Assembly: GCA_003138955.1 (NCBI GenBank) | Contig: PLHP01000319.1 | Location: forward strand, 1-53,171 | Length of the DNA: 53,171 bases | DNA from: Acidobacteriaceae bacterium | GTDB lineage: Bacteria > Acidobacteriota > Terriglobia > Terriglobales > Acidobacteriaceae | Reading direction: 5' to 3' | In this document: positions 16,407 through 25,449 of the stretch, piece after piece | Numbering within the stretch: position 1 is the first letter of the stretch | Layout: each line of letters begins with the position of its first letter | Program-made: the position numbers and the translations under genes | The notes under the pieces: model-generated | What the model saw: only the letters and a program-made list of their open reading frames with translations | Databases searched by the model: none | Told to the model about the DNA's origin: nothing

Positions 16407-18305
16407 TTGTCTGAAGTCCCGCATACGTGCTACCTGCCTCGCAGCGGTGGGGCAACCTTGCACCAGTTGTTCGAGGCGCAGGTGGCGTTGCGGCCGAAAG
16501 CAGTGGCGCTCACGTGCGAGGGACAGTCGCTGACGTATGGACAGCTCAACGCGCGGGCCAACAGGCTGGCTTGCCAATTGGTGAAGTTGGACGTCACGGC
16601 CGACAGACTGGTGGGGCTCTACATGGATCGATGCAACGAGTTAGTCGTCGCGATCCTGGCGATCCTCAAAGCGGGCGGGGCATACGTGCCAATCGACCCG
16701 GCGTATCCGGCTGACCGGGTGGCCTTCATGCTGGAAGACTCGCAGGCGCCGGTGCTGCTGACACAAAGTAAGTTGGCGTGCAAGTTGCCCCCGACACAAG
16801 CAAAGGTGCTTTGCATAGATGAGATGTTGGCTCGGCCGGTGCAGGCTGGGGAAGAAACGAACCTGCTGCCCGTGGCCGGCCCGGACCATTTAGCCTACGT
16901 GATTTACACATCGGGCACGACCGGCAAGCCCAAAGGTTCGCTGATCACGCACCGGAACGTGACGCGTTTGTTTGCCGCCACCGAGCATTGGTTCGGGTTC
17001 CGCGAGCACGATGTTTGGACGGTGTTCCACTCCTGTGCATTCGATTTCTCCGTGTGGGAGATTTGGGGCGCGCTGCTCTACGGTGGGCGAGCGGTGATGG
17101 TTCCCTACACGGTGAGCCGAACCCCGGAGGCGTTTTACGAGCTGCTGGCGAACGAGCAGGTGACAGTGCTCAACCAAACGCCCTCCGCCTTCCGGCAACT
17201 CATCCAAGCCGAAGAATCAGCGGGACAAAAGGAACTGGCCCTGCGCTATGCGATTTTCGGGGGTGAGGCGCTGGAAATGGGGAGCCTGCGGCCATGGTTC
17301 GAGCGGCACGGGGATCAACAGCCCCAGCTCGTGAACATGTATGGCATCACCGAGACAACGGTGCATGTGACCTACCGGCCACTGTCGAAGAGCGATTTGG
17401 ACTCCGGTAGCGTCATTGGAGTGCCAATCCCCGATCTGCAGATTCACATCCTGGACCCGCAGCGGCAGCCGGTTGTAATGGGGGTGCCCGGAGAAATGTA
17501 CGTGGGAGGGGCCGGATTGGCCCGCGGCTATCTGCGCCGCCCGGAACTGACGGCCGAGCGATTCATCCCCGACCACTTGACGGGCCGCCCAGGGTCGTGC
17601 CTTTACAGGACCGGAGATCTGGCGCGGTTCCTGTCCAGCCGCGACATTGAGTACTTGGGCCGGATCGACAGCCAAGTCAAGATTCGCGGCTTCCGGGTCG
17701 AACTGGGAGAAATCGAATCCGTGTTCCGCCAGCATCCGGCGGTGCGGGAAGTGGCGGTGATCGCGCGGGAAGACACGCCCGGCGCCAAGCGTTTAGTGGC
17801 CTATCTGGTTGTACCCCCGCCAGCCGCGGGCCAAGCTCCCCGAAGTCAGGAGTTGCACGAGCTCTTGTCCCGCAAACTGCCTGAATACATGATTCCCGCC
17901 GAGTTCGTCCGGATGACGGCTCTGCCTTTGACCGCGAACGGCAAACTCGACCGGGCGGCGTTGCCGATGCCCACGCGGGAGAACGCGCTGGACACGATTC
18001 CTTATTGCGCGCCGGAGTCGGCGATTGAGATTCAAGTGGCCTCGATTATGTCGCAGCTGCTGGCGATCGACCGCGTGGGACGCGAGGATGATTTCTTCCT
18101 CTTGGGCTTGCACTCTATGCTCAGCGCTATGCTGATCGTGCGCTTACGCGAGAAATTCGGAGTGCAGCTCACGCTCCGCGATTTGTTTGAAACGCGAACT
18201 CTGGCGAAGCTATCCGAGAAGGTCGAGCACGAGTTGCTCTCGAATTTGACGCAGATGAGCGAGGAGGAAGTTCACCGCATTCTGTCAACGCTGGAGGGCG
18301 GATGA
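16407..18305 (+). CDS. NRPS A-PCP didomain, predicted threonine-activating
   Basis: A 632-aa free-standing adenylation plus carrier protein with no condensation domain. A domain (about 17-525): YTSGTTGKPKG (A3, 167-177), FDFSVWEIW (A4), NMYGITETT (A5), YRTGDLAR (A7), GRIDSQVKIRGFRVELGE (A8), NGKLD with Lys513 (A10). Residues at the Stachelhaus positions read by eye are D213 F214 W217 N256 I283 G285 M311 V319 H320 K513, i.e. DFWNIGMVHK, the classic Thr code. PCP (about 535-605) carries the phosphopantetheine Ser570 in LGLHSM. TTG start with GAGGAG 7 bases upstream. The stop overlaps the P450 start (ATGA). A lone A-PCP followed by an oxidase usually means that the amino acid is modified while tethered. 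Confidence 0.93.
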   Translation: MSEVPHTCYLPRSGGATLHQLFEAQVALRPKAVALTCEGQSLTYGQLNARANRLACQLVKLDVTADRLVGLYMDRCNELVVAILAILKAGGAYVPIDPAYPADRVAFMLEDSQAPVLLTQSKLACKLPPTQAKVLCIDEMLARPVQAGEETNLLPVAGPDHLAYVIYTSGTTGKPKGSLITHRNVTRLFAATEHWFGFREHDVWTVFHSCAFDFSVWEIWGALLYGGRAVMVPYTVSRTPEAFYELLANEQVTVLNQTPSAFRQLIQAEESAGQKELALRYAIFGGEALEMGSLRPWFERHGDQQPQLVNMYGITETTVHVTYRPLSKSDLDSGSVIGVPIPDLQIHILDPQRQPVVMGVPGEMYVGGAGLARGYLRRPELTAERFIPDHLTGRPGSCLYRTGDLARFLSSRDIEYLGRIDSQVKIRGFRVELGEIESVFRQHPAVREVAVIAREDTPGAKRLVAYLVVPPPAAGQAPRSQELHELLSRKLPEYMIPAEFVRMTALPLTANGKLDRAALPMPTRENALDTIPYCAPESAIEIQVASIMSQLLAIDRVGREDDFFLLGLHSMLSAMLIVRLREKFGVQLTLRDLFETRTLAKLSEKVEHELLSNLTQMSEEEVHRILSTLEGG

Positions 18306-19570
18306 GCAACCCCGGCGCCAACCTAGATGTCGAGCTGAGCCTTTGCCAGCTCTTGAACCCCGCGGTGATGGCGAACCCGTATCCTTTGTACGCCCGGCTC
18401 AGGGAACAGGATCCGGTGCATTGGGATCCCTATCTGCAGTCTTGGGTCGTGACCCGCTATGCCGACGCGATCACAGTGTTGAACCGATTCTCAGCCGACC
18501 GCGCCCCCTCGCCCGAAGTTTTCAAAGCCCTGGGATGCGCTACTTTGAGCCCGATCGCGCAACTGATGACGAAACAGATGATGTTCTTGGACGGCACGGC
18601 GCACACGCGTCTCCGGAGTCTCGCCGCGGCAGCCCTCACTCCACGGCGCGTCCAGACCCTCCACGAAATCATTCAGGCGGTTGCCGACCGGCTGATCGAC
18701 CGTATCGCTGAACAGGGGCACGCGGAATTGCTGGCCGATTTCGCCGAACCGCTGCCATCCATCCTCGCCACCGAGATTCTGGGAACACCCATGGCCGATT
18801 ACAGGCAGATCAAAGCTTGGTCCTCAGACTTCGGAAAGATGCTGGGAAGCATTCAACATGCCGCGGAATTCGCCCCGCAAATCGTCCGGAGCCTGAACGA
18901 GGCGGTGGCCTATTTCCGCGACGCGATTCGCGAGCAGGAGACCAAGCCCAGGGAAGGTCTGGTCCATTCGCTGGTCACAGCGCAGATTGATGGCGCGCGC
19001 CTCAGCGAGGAAGAAGTCATCGCCAACTGCATTCTGTTAACCGCGGGAAGCCAGGAAGACGTTACGAACCTGATCGGAAACGGCATGCTCACGCTGTTGC
19101 GCCATCCGGAGAAAATCGGGCCGCTCGCCAGCGATGCTTCGTTGATCCCACCCGCGGTGGAAGAACTGCTGCGCTATGAGAGCCCCACCCAGCAGACCAT
19201 CCGGGTGGCTCAAGACGACGTAATGCTCGGCGGGAAGCCGGTCCGCAAGGGTCAGCGGGTGGTGGCGCTGCTCGCCGCTGCCAACCGGGATCCAGAAAGG
19301 TTCACCGACCCGGAGCGGCTTGATCTCGCCCGGGAAGACAACCGTCATCTCGCTTTCGGTTGGGGCGCGCACTTTTGCTTCGGGGCGCCCCTCGCACGTC
19401 TGGAAGGGCAGATAGCGTTTAATACCTTGTTGCGGCGTCTCCCCAATCCCGCGCTTGAAAGTGGCCACGCCGATTGGCGCATAAATCTCAGTTTACGGGG
19501 CTTGCAGACGTTGCCGGTCCGTTTCAACGCGCTCGTCCCGGAGAAGGACTCCCAGTTCGTCAGCCAGTAG
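18302..19570 (+). CDS. Cytochrome P450, putative PCP-bound amino acid oxidase
   Basis: A 422-aa soluble bacterial P450. The heme-binding loop is FGWGAHFCFG with Cys359 as iron ligand, and the K-helix ExxR is ELLR (288-291). The I-helix reads TAGSQEDVTNLIGNG (247-261); the usual AGxxTT is replaced by AGSQEDVT, which shifts the acid/alcohol pair used for oxygen activation. No membrane anchor, so it needs a separate ferredoxin, and none is in the window. It overlaps the A-PCP gene by four bases and ends three bases before the next NRPS. From this linkage its likely substrate is the Thr carried on the upstream PCP, or the released peptide. The reaction cannot be read from sequence. Confidence 0.92.
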   Translation: MSNPGANLDVELSLCQLLNPAVMANPYPLYARLREQDPVHWDPYLQSWVVTRYADAITVLNRFSADRAPSPEVFKALGCATLSPIAQLMTKQMMFLDGTAHTRLRSLAAAALTPRRVQTLHEIIQAVADRLIDRIAEQGHAELLADFAEPLPSILATEILGTPMADYRQIKAWSSDFGKMLGSIQHAAEFAPQIVRSLNEAVAYFRDAIREQETKPREGLVHSLVTAQIDGARLSEEEVIANCILLTAGSQEDVTNLIGNGMLTLLRHPEKIGPLASDASLIPPAVEELLRYESPTQQTIRVAQDDVMLGGKPVRKGQRVVALLAAANRDPERFTDPERLDLAREDNRHLAFGWGAHFCFGAPLARLEGQIAFNTLLRRLPNPALESGHADWRINLSLRGLQTLPVRFNALVPEKDSQFVSQ

Positions 19571-19573
19571 ATC

Positions 19574-22500
19574 ATGCCGAACCAAGTTCCGATGTCCGAC
19601 GCAAAATCCCGGCTCCTCGAAAGGATACGCCGCGGAGAAATTGCGCTGCCCACCGGGGAGGAGACGATCGGGCCGCGCGCGGACGGCGCGCTGGTTCCGC
19701 TCACGGCGAGCCAGCGGCAAATTTGGCTACATTCCCAGATGGCACCCCAGGTGCCGATCTACAACGAGCCGATCACCATACGCCGCCGCGGACCACTCGA
19801 CCGCAGCGTGTTGGAGCGAAGCTTTCACGAGATTGTACACCGGCATGCAATCTGGAGAACCACGTTCTCGACGCTCAATGGCCAAGTAGTTCAGACCGTT
19901 CACGATCATTGTACGATTCCGATCCTCTATTCCGATCTCTCTTCACTCCCGGAAACTGAGCGCGAGCCTGCGGCGATCCGCCTGGCGGCAGGCGACGCGC
20001 AACTTCCCTTCGATTTAAACGCGGGGCCATTGCTTCGGCCACGCTTGATAAAACTTGGCGAGGAAGATCACCGCTTTCATCTCACGTCCCATCATTTGAT
20101 TTTTGACGGCATGACGGTGTTCCGCGTCCTGCTTCCGGAACTCGCCGTTATCTACGAAGCGTTCTCCAGGGGCCAGCCTTCCCCGCTTCCCGAGCCCCGC
20201 CTGCAGTATGCCGATTACGCACTATGGGAGCAGCGGCAGTTGGAAAAGGATTTCGTGGCGCGCCAGTTGGAATACTGGCGGCGAACGTTGGCGGAAGGAG
20301 AAGCGGCCAGTTCACTTCTTCCCGCGGATCGTCCGCGTCCGGCCGTCCCCACTTTCCGGGGAGGCACGGAGGTTTTTGCGTTTCCCGTGGGGTTGTTCGA
20401 ATCGGTAAACCGCGCCGCCCGCGACGAAGGCGTCACGATGTACATGGTGCTGCTGGCATGCTTCTACACCCTGCTCTACCGTTATAGCGGCAGCGAGGAC
20501 TTGATGGTGGGCGGCGTCACGGACGGGCGCCAGCGGACGGAATTCGAGAGCCTTATGGGCACCTTCACGAACACCCTGGTGTTGCGCGCCAGTCCTCGGG
20601 GAGAGATGACCTTCCGTGAATTCTTGGGCCACGTGAAGGAAGTGGTGCTGGGTGCAATGGCAAACGGAGATGTGCCGTTCGACTCAGTAGTGCGCGAACT
20701 GCACCCGAAACGCGAGGCTAGCTACAATCCTTTCTACCAGGTCCTGTTCTCCATCGATCCTCCGCCGCAGAGCGATCGACATCCGGGCTGGGAGCTGGAG
20801 CAGCTCGGCATCGATACAGGCGCCACCAAATGCGACCTGTTTGTCGCGCTGGATGAGTGTGAAAACGGCATGACCGGCCGCTTCCATTACAGCTCCGATC
20901 TGTTCGATCAGCGGACCGTCCGTCGCATGATCAGCCACTGGTTGACGCTGCTCGAATCGGTGGTTCGCGAGCCCGGCGCGAGACTCAGCGATTTGACGGT
21001 GACGGCGCCGGCCGAGACGCGCAAGCTCATCCATGATTGGAACGATTCAGCCCGCGAGCTTCCAAACCTGACAATTCACGAATTGATCGAGCGGCAGGTC
21101 AAATTGACGCCGGATGCGGAAGCGGTGGAGGCGGCCGGGGTTCGTCTGACGTATCGCGAAATGAATGAGCGCGCCAACCGTCTGGCGCGGCGGTTGCAGG
21201 GCGCGGGCGTTACGCCAGAAACGCTGGTGGCGGTGTGCGTGGGGCGGACGATGGATTTGGTTATTGCTCCGCTGGCGGTGCTGAAAGCGGGTGGGGCGTA
21301 CCTGCCTCTCGATCCGGGATTCCCGAAGGAACGGTTGGCGTACATGGTCGAGGACGGGCACGCTCCTGTTCTGCTTGCGGCCAGGGAGCTTGAGGATCAG
21401 TTGCCGGAAACCAGCGCGCAACTGTTGTTTTGCGATGACGCCTTGGGCGACGGGTCCGATCTCCCGAACACCGCGACGCCCGAGAACCTCGCCTATTTGC
21501 GCTATACTTCCGGATCCACGGGACGACCGAAGGGTGTCGCGATTCTGCATGGCGCCCTGGTCAATTTGCTGCTTTCCATGCAGCGCGAGCCTGGATTCAC
21601 GAAGGCGGATTCACTGCTTGCCATCACGACGCACTCGTTCGATATCTCCGAGCTGGAACTCAATCTTCCATTGATCTGCGGCGGACGGTTGGTGATCGCC
21701 GCCCGCGACGACGTCCGCGATTCGCGCCGTCTGGTGCAACGTCTGCGTGAATCGAAGTGCACGGTGATGCAAGCCACGCCAGCCGCGTGGCGCGGGATGA
21801 TCGACGCGGGCTGGAGCGGCCAAGGCAATCTGAAGGCATTATGCGGAGGCGAGGCTCTGCCGCGCGATCTAGCCGACTTGCTGTTGGCGCGCTCCGGCGA
21901 GTTATGGAATCTGTACGGTCCCACGGAAACCACGGTCTGGTCGGCCGTTTTTCGGGTGGCCTCCGGGTCCGGTCCGATCCCCATTGGCCGTCCGATTGAC
22001 AACACGCAAATGTACGTGCTCGACGCGCATCAACACCCGGTTCCTACACTAGCGTCCGGTGAACTTTACATCGGAGGCGCGGGTGTGGCACGCGGCTACT
22101 TGCGCCGCGAAGAGCTAATGCACCGTTTTGTCCCGAATCCGTTCCGGTCCGGCGAGCGGTTGTATCGAACCGGCGATCTGGCGCGCTGGCTGCCCGACGG
22201 AACCCTCGAATATCTGGGACGGGCAGACAATCAGGTGAAGGTCCGCGGATTTCGCATCGAGCCCGGCGAGATTGAAGCCGTGCTCGGGCGCCACGCGGCG
22301 GTGGGGCAAAGCGTGGTGGTTGTGCGCGAAGATACGCCCGGCGATAAACGGCTGGTTGCCTACTTCGAGTCGCTGCCGGAATCGGCGCCCAGCTCAGGCG
22401 AGCTGCGCGAGCACCTGAAGGAGTTGCCGGAGTACATGATCCCGACGGCCTTCGTCCGGATGGACAAGTTGCCGCTGACGCCAAACGGAAAGATCGACCG

Positions 22501-23638
22501 CAAGGCGCTGCCCGCCATGGCGGAACTCGCTACTGAAGTCCCCGGCGGCTTCGCTGCGCCGCGCGATTTACTCGAGCAAACGCTGGCGCGGATTTGCGCC
22601 AAAATTCTCAAAGTGAAGCAGGTTGGGCTGCACGACAATTTCTTCGAGCTAGGCGGGCATTCTCTCGCCGCGGTCAGGTTGCTGATTGAAATCCAAGAGT
22701 TAACGGGCAAGACCCTGCCGTTGGCGACTCTCTTCCAGACTTCAACCGTCGAAGGTTTGGCGAACGCGCTCCGCAAGGAGGGCTGGACTCCGTCCTGGTC
22801 ATCCCTTGTGCCGATCCAGCCACTCGGATCGAAAAGTCCCTTATTCCTGGTGCACGGCGCGGAGGGCAATGTGCTGCTATACCGGCAGTTGATCCGACAT
22901 CTGGGGCCGGATCAGCCCGTATACGGTCTGCAATCGCAAGGCCTGAATGGGGATGGGCAGATTTACGCAGGCGTTCATGAAATGGCGGCGCAGTACGTAA
23001 AGGAAATAATCGCGGTGCAGCCGGATGGACCGTACATTCTGGGCGGGTACTGTATGGGCGGAGCGATCGCATTCGAAATGGCCCAGCAACTCAGAGCGTC
23101 AGGCAAGAAAGTGGAACTCGTGATCATGCTCGACACGTACAACAACGGCGTGATTCCCCTCTCCAGGGCCCGCCTGCAAGCACCTTTGCGGCTGTTGCAG
23201 AATGTGTGGTACCACTGTGCCAACGCGTTTTCCTTGAGTGCGAAAGACCGCGGCAAATTTCTGCGTGAAAAACGAGACATCGCGATCGCAAGGACCGGGA
23301 TCAGGTTGCAGGCGGCATATCACGCCCTGGGGCGGCTTAACAAGCAGAACACACAACATCGCTATCCACATTTGATTCTGAAAAAAGCCAATGATCAGGC
23401 GTCGCAGAAGTATGTTCCGGGGCCTTATGAGGGCCGTGTGGCCCTTATTCAGTCTAAAGGATCCATCGCCGGGCTTGGAAGCCCTAGCCCAAATTGGGAA
23501 CCATACGTCGTGGGCGGATTGGAGGTTCATGAACTCCCGGTATATCCGAAGGGGATGCTCATCGAGCCGTTCTGCCGTTCCCTGGCGCAAATCTTGAACC
23601 AGCTTCTTGCTGGTCGAGACGTGGAGGGCGCGAGATGA
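19574..23638 (+). CDS. NRPS module C-A-PCP-TE, predicted glycine-activating, with Cys-type thioesterase
   Basis: A 1354-aa single-module synthetase. C domain (about 41-480) with catalytic HHLIFDG (173-179). A domain (about 500-980) with RYTSGSTGRPKG (A3), YGPTETT (A5), YRTGDLAR (A7) and Lys973; specificity residues D690 I691 L694 Q733 L756 G758 L780 V788 W789 K973 give DILQLGLVWK, essentially the Gly code. PCP (about 995-1065) with Ser1030 in LGGHSL. Thioesterase-like domain (about 1085-1350) whose nucleophile elbow is GGYCMGG: Cys1160 replaces Ser. The C-terminal segment where the catalytic His is expected reads VYPKGMLIEP and has none. The simplest reading is condensation of the upstream Thr unit with Gly and then release. 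The ATG at 19574 follows the P450 stop; the methyltransferase start overlaps the stop. Confidence 0.94.
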   Translation: MPNQVPMSDAKSRLLERIRRGEIALPTGEETIGPRADGALVPLTASQRQIWLHSQMAPQVPIYNEPITIRRRGPLDRSVLERSFHEIVHRHAIWRTTFSTLNGQVVQTVHDHCTIPILYSDLSSLPETEREPAAIRLAAGDAQLPFDLNAGPLLRPRLIKLGEEDHRFHLTSHHLIFDGMTVFRVLLPELAVIYEAFSRGQPSPLPEPRLQYADYALWEQRQLEKDFVARQLEYWRRTLAEGEAASSLLPADRPRPAVPTFRGGTEVFAFPVGLFESVNRAARDEGVTMYMVLLACFYTLLYRYSGSEDLMVGGVTDGRQRTEFESLMGTFTNTLVLRASPRGEMTFREFLGHVKEVVLGAMANGDVPFDSVVRELHPKREASYNPFYQVLFSIDPPPQSDRHPGWELEQLGIDTGATKCDLFVALDECENGMTGRFHYSSDLFDQRTVRRMISHWLTLLESVVREPGARLSDLTVTAPAETRKLIHDWNDSARELPNLTIHELIERQVKLTPDAEAVEAAGVRLTYREMNERANRLARRLQGAGVTPETLVAVCVGRTMDLVIAPLAVLKAGGAYLPLDPGFPKERLAYMVEDGHAPVLLAARELEDQLPETSAQLLFCDDALGDGSDLPNTATPENLAYLRYTSGSTGRPKGVAILHGALVNLLLSMQREPGFTKADSLLAITTHSFDISELELNLPLICGGRLVIAARDDVRDSRRLVQRLRESKCTVMQATPAAWRGMIDAGWSGQGNLKALCGGEALPRDLADLLLARSGELWNLYGPTETTVWSAVFRVASGSGPIPIGRPIDNTQMYVLDAHQHPVPTLASGELYIGGAGVARGYLRREELMHRFVPNPFRSGERLYRTGDLARWLPDGTLEYLGRADNQVKVRGFRIEPGEIEAVLGRHAAVGQSVVVVREDTPGDKRLVAYFESLPESAPSSGELREHLKELPEYMIPTAFVRMDKLPLTPNGKIDRKALPAMAELATEVPGGFAAPRDLLEQTLARICAKILKVKQVGLHDNFFELGGHSLAAVRLLIEIQELTGKTLPLATLFQTSTVEGLANALRKEGWTPSWSSLVPIQPLGSKSPLFLVHGAEGNVLLYRQLIRHLGPDQPVYGLQSQGLNGDGQIYAGVHEMAAQYVKEIIAVQPDGPYILGGYCMGGAIAFEMAQQLRASGKKVELVIMLDTYNNGVIPLSRARLQAPLRLLQNVWYHCANAFSLSAKDRGKFLREKRDIAIARTGIRLQAAYHALGRLNKQNTQHRYPHLILKKANDQASQKYVPGPYEGRVALIQSKGSIAGLGSPSPNWEPYVVGGLEVHELPVYPKGMLIEPFCRSLAQILNQLLAGRDVEGAR

Positions 23639-24318
23639 CACTGAAGGAACGGTTTGGACCGTTTCTCAAAATGTGGTGCGCAAGGAACGGGATGGTGCTG
23701 GCCAACTACTCGAACGGTGACCGGAAAGCACGTTTGCGGGATTACGTCCGGCTTAAGGCCCAGGGCCGTCTCTTGCAAAATCCCGCGGACGGGTGCCAAC
23801 TGATAAATGCGTTACTGGCGACCAAGAACGTCGATGGCGATATCGCTGAAGTCGGAACCGCGGCTGGGGGTTCGGCGCGCCTGATCAGCCAATACTCGAA
23901 CGGAAAAACCATCCATGTATTCGATACCTTCGAAGGCTTGCCCAAGCCGGGCAAAATGGATGCCGGGTTCGTTGAGGGCCAGTATCGGTGTAGCTTGGAA
24001 GACGTCCAGGAATATCTGAAGGGCTTGCCAGTTGAATTTCACAAGGGACGGTTTCCCGAGTCGGCGGGCTCGTTACAGGCTTCCCGCTTCTCGTTCGTTC
24101 ATTTGGACGTCGATCTCTACCAAAGTGTCCTGGATTGCCTGGGATTTTTCTATCCACGGCTGAATCCGGGGGGAATTCTCGTTTGTCACGATTACCTGCA
24201 TGTGGAAGGCGTCACACAGGCCATCGCCAAGTTTTTCGCTGACAAACCAGAAGGGCCAATCGAGCTCATTGGGCACCAAGTTATGGTGGTGAAACTATCG
24301 CCAACGGTCATCTGCTGA
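23635..24318 (+). CDS. TylF/MycF-type class I SAM O-methyltransferase
   Basis: A 227-aa methyltransferase of the TylF (macrocin O-methyltransferase) family. The SAM-binding loop is GDIAEVGTAAGGSARL (73-88), followed by HVFDTFEGLP (acidic residue for the SAM ribose). HLDVDLYQS and CHDY supply the Mg-binding acidic residues. Family members methylate sugar hydroxyls of natural products and also occur in polysaccharide loci. The ATG overlaps the NRPS stop (ATGA), so it is co-translated with the NRPS operon and probably methylates its product, perhaps the Thr-derived or P450-generated hydroxyl. That substrate is inference. Confidence 0.88.
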   Translation: MTLKERFGPFLKMWCARNGMVLANYSNGDRKARLRDYVRLKAQGRLLQNPADGCQLINALLATKNVDGDIAEVGTAAGGSARLISQYSNGKTIHVFDTFEGLPKPGKMDAGFVEGQYRCSLEDVQEYLKGLPVEFHKGRFPESAGSLQASRFSFVHLDVDLYQSVLDCLGFFYPRLNPGGILVCHDYLHVEGVTQAIAKFFADKPEGPIELIGHQVMVVKLSPTVIC

Positions 24319-24446
24319 TCGATCATGCCGGCGCCCAAACGACACCCGGTTATCCGTAAATCCCAATGAGCGTTCGGGAACCGTGATCTTCAATGCGCCT
24401 CACGTTGAAATCCTGGCAGACCTTCGGGATTCGCACCTTTTTCCGT

Positions 24447-25070
24447 TTACAGACGGCAACTTTTTGCTGGTGCAGAATGCAATATGATGGGTACTGAGGC
24501 ACCCTTGCAGAAGCCCTGCGCATCGCACCGCGGCTCCAGCGCCGCCTGGCCCGGCTTTGCCAGCAGGAAGATGTTGCTAATTCCGTAAGCACAGAACTTG
24601 TTACCATTCGTCAAGGGGAAGCTGAAATTCTTCCCTGTCGAGGACACCAGTTGCACGGCTATGGAAATGCAGGTTTGCGTCAATTCTTGCTCTTTGTTCA
24701 GCTTTGCGCATGGCGCCAGACTAAAACCAGCCGACCTTGGGCCTCCCTCGAAACGCAAGTCGCATGGAGCCTGATAGGGCGGCAGGCCGCATCCGAGGCC
24801 GGTGGTGATCGCGCCGCTACCCTGCTCGGTTCCTTTGACCAACAAGCTCACGTTGCTGAAAGAGATCGGCTCGATCGTGATATCTGTTGTGTCAAGGTGG
24901 ACTTCGTAACTACTCACCCCTGAAACGGTACCGTCACCGTTCTTCTGGGCGCCTGTACCTAAGTAGGTTAACTTGCCGATCGTGATGGATCGGGTTTGCG
25001 CGGGTGCCTGCGAAACGAACAACGAAATAGCAATCGCCACGCACGCAAGAAAAACAAACTTCTTTTCCAC
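24447..25070 (-). CDS. Secreted cysteine-rich protein of unknown function
   Basis: A 207-aa exported protein. GTG at 25070 is chosen because AGGAG lies 8-9 bases upstream and it gives a proper signal peptide (basic KK, hydrophobic core, cleavage after APAQ); the longer open frame upstream to 25298 reads into unrelated sequence. The mature protein is predicted to be mostly beta, with eight cysteines, an even number that suggests disulfides. I recognise no domain. It converges on the NRPS operon and is separate from it. Confidence 0.7.
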   Translation of the reverse strand: MEKKFVFLACVAIAISLFVSQAPAQTRSITIGKLTYLGTGAQKNGDGTVSGVSSYEVHLDTTDITIEPISFSNVSLLVKGTEQGSGAITTGLGCGLPPYQAPCDLRFEGGPRSAGFSLAPCAKLNKEQELTQTCISIAVQLVSSTGKNFSFPLTNGNKFCAYGISNIFLLAKPGQAALEPRCDAQGFCKGASVPIILHSAPAKSCRL

Positions 25071-25211
25071 ACTTCCACTCCTCGTCGCTACGTTGCCATA
25101 ATACACTCGAGGCATATGGGATGCGGAATATCCATAAGTAGGCTGCTGAAAAATGAATCTACTTGGTAATCTCGACTCATTCCGGCGAACAAGATTCAAG
25201 TACTTGCAAGC

Positions 25212-25277
25212 CACTTTCTGTCCGTTTCCGGCCAGACCTACTACTACGTAGCCACGGCCATGGCCGGCCAACCTTGA
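25212..25277 (+). pseudogene. 3' remnant of a fibronectin type III gene
   Basis: A plus-strand frame reads LSVSGQTYYYVATAMAG and stops at 25275-25277. VSGxTYYYVAT is the F-strand of the FnIII domains encoded at 1796-3448 (VSGTTYYYVATS) and 3533-3862. Everything upstream is lost, and an intrinsic terminator follows immediately, so this is the tail of a former gene. Confidence 0.6.
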
Positions 25278-25320
25278 TTGGCACGATTGTGCCAACACCT
25301 AGCACGTTCGTGCCATTTTT
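25278..25320 (+). terminator. Intrinsic terminator with an alternative hairpin
   Basis: TGGCACGA (25279-25286) pairs perfectly with TCGTGCCA (25308-25315), followed directly by TTTTT (25316-25320). The same left arm can instead form a tighter stem, TTGGCAC/GTGCCAA (25278-25295, 4-base loop). The terminator starts one base after the stop of the FnIII remnant. Confidence 0.6.
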
Positions 25321-25387
25321 CTCTTGGCGGAAAGGTCTTACGCTGTGTGCGAACGGCATTCTTGGGGGAGGAGCTGTTCATTCTCTT

Positions 25388-25423
25388 GCCCCACAACTCC
25401 GACTGGGTTGTGGGGCATTTTTT
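25388..25423 (+). terminator. Strong intrinsic terminator without an obvious gene
   Basis: GCCCCACAAC (25388-25397), a 9-base loop, then GTTGTGGGGC (25407-25416) and A plus T6 (25418-25423). A perfect 10-bp GC-rich stem with a U-tract on the plus strand only. The nearest plus-strand gene ends more than 1 kb upstream, so it may end a small RNA starting downstream of 25320. Confidence 0.75.
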
Positions 25424-25449
25424 GATGGCCCGCCATGACGCGCGCAGGC

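Larger units (their letters stand above)
25071..25449. other. Region between divergent-facing genes with gene debris and terminators
   Basis: Holds the 5' leader of the secreted protein (minus strand), a 66-base FnIII remnant on the plus strand and two plus-strand intrinsic terminators, listed separately. No complete gene seen. Confidence 0.5.

Noticed and set aside
25278-25295. Sigma-54-like TGGCAC...TGCC pattern
   Set aside because: Spacing between the GG and GC elements is one base short, and the sequence is better explained by a terminator stem.
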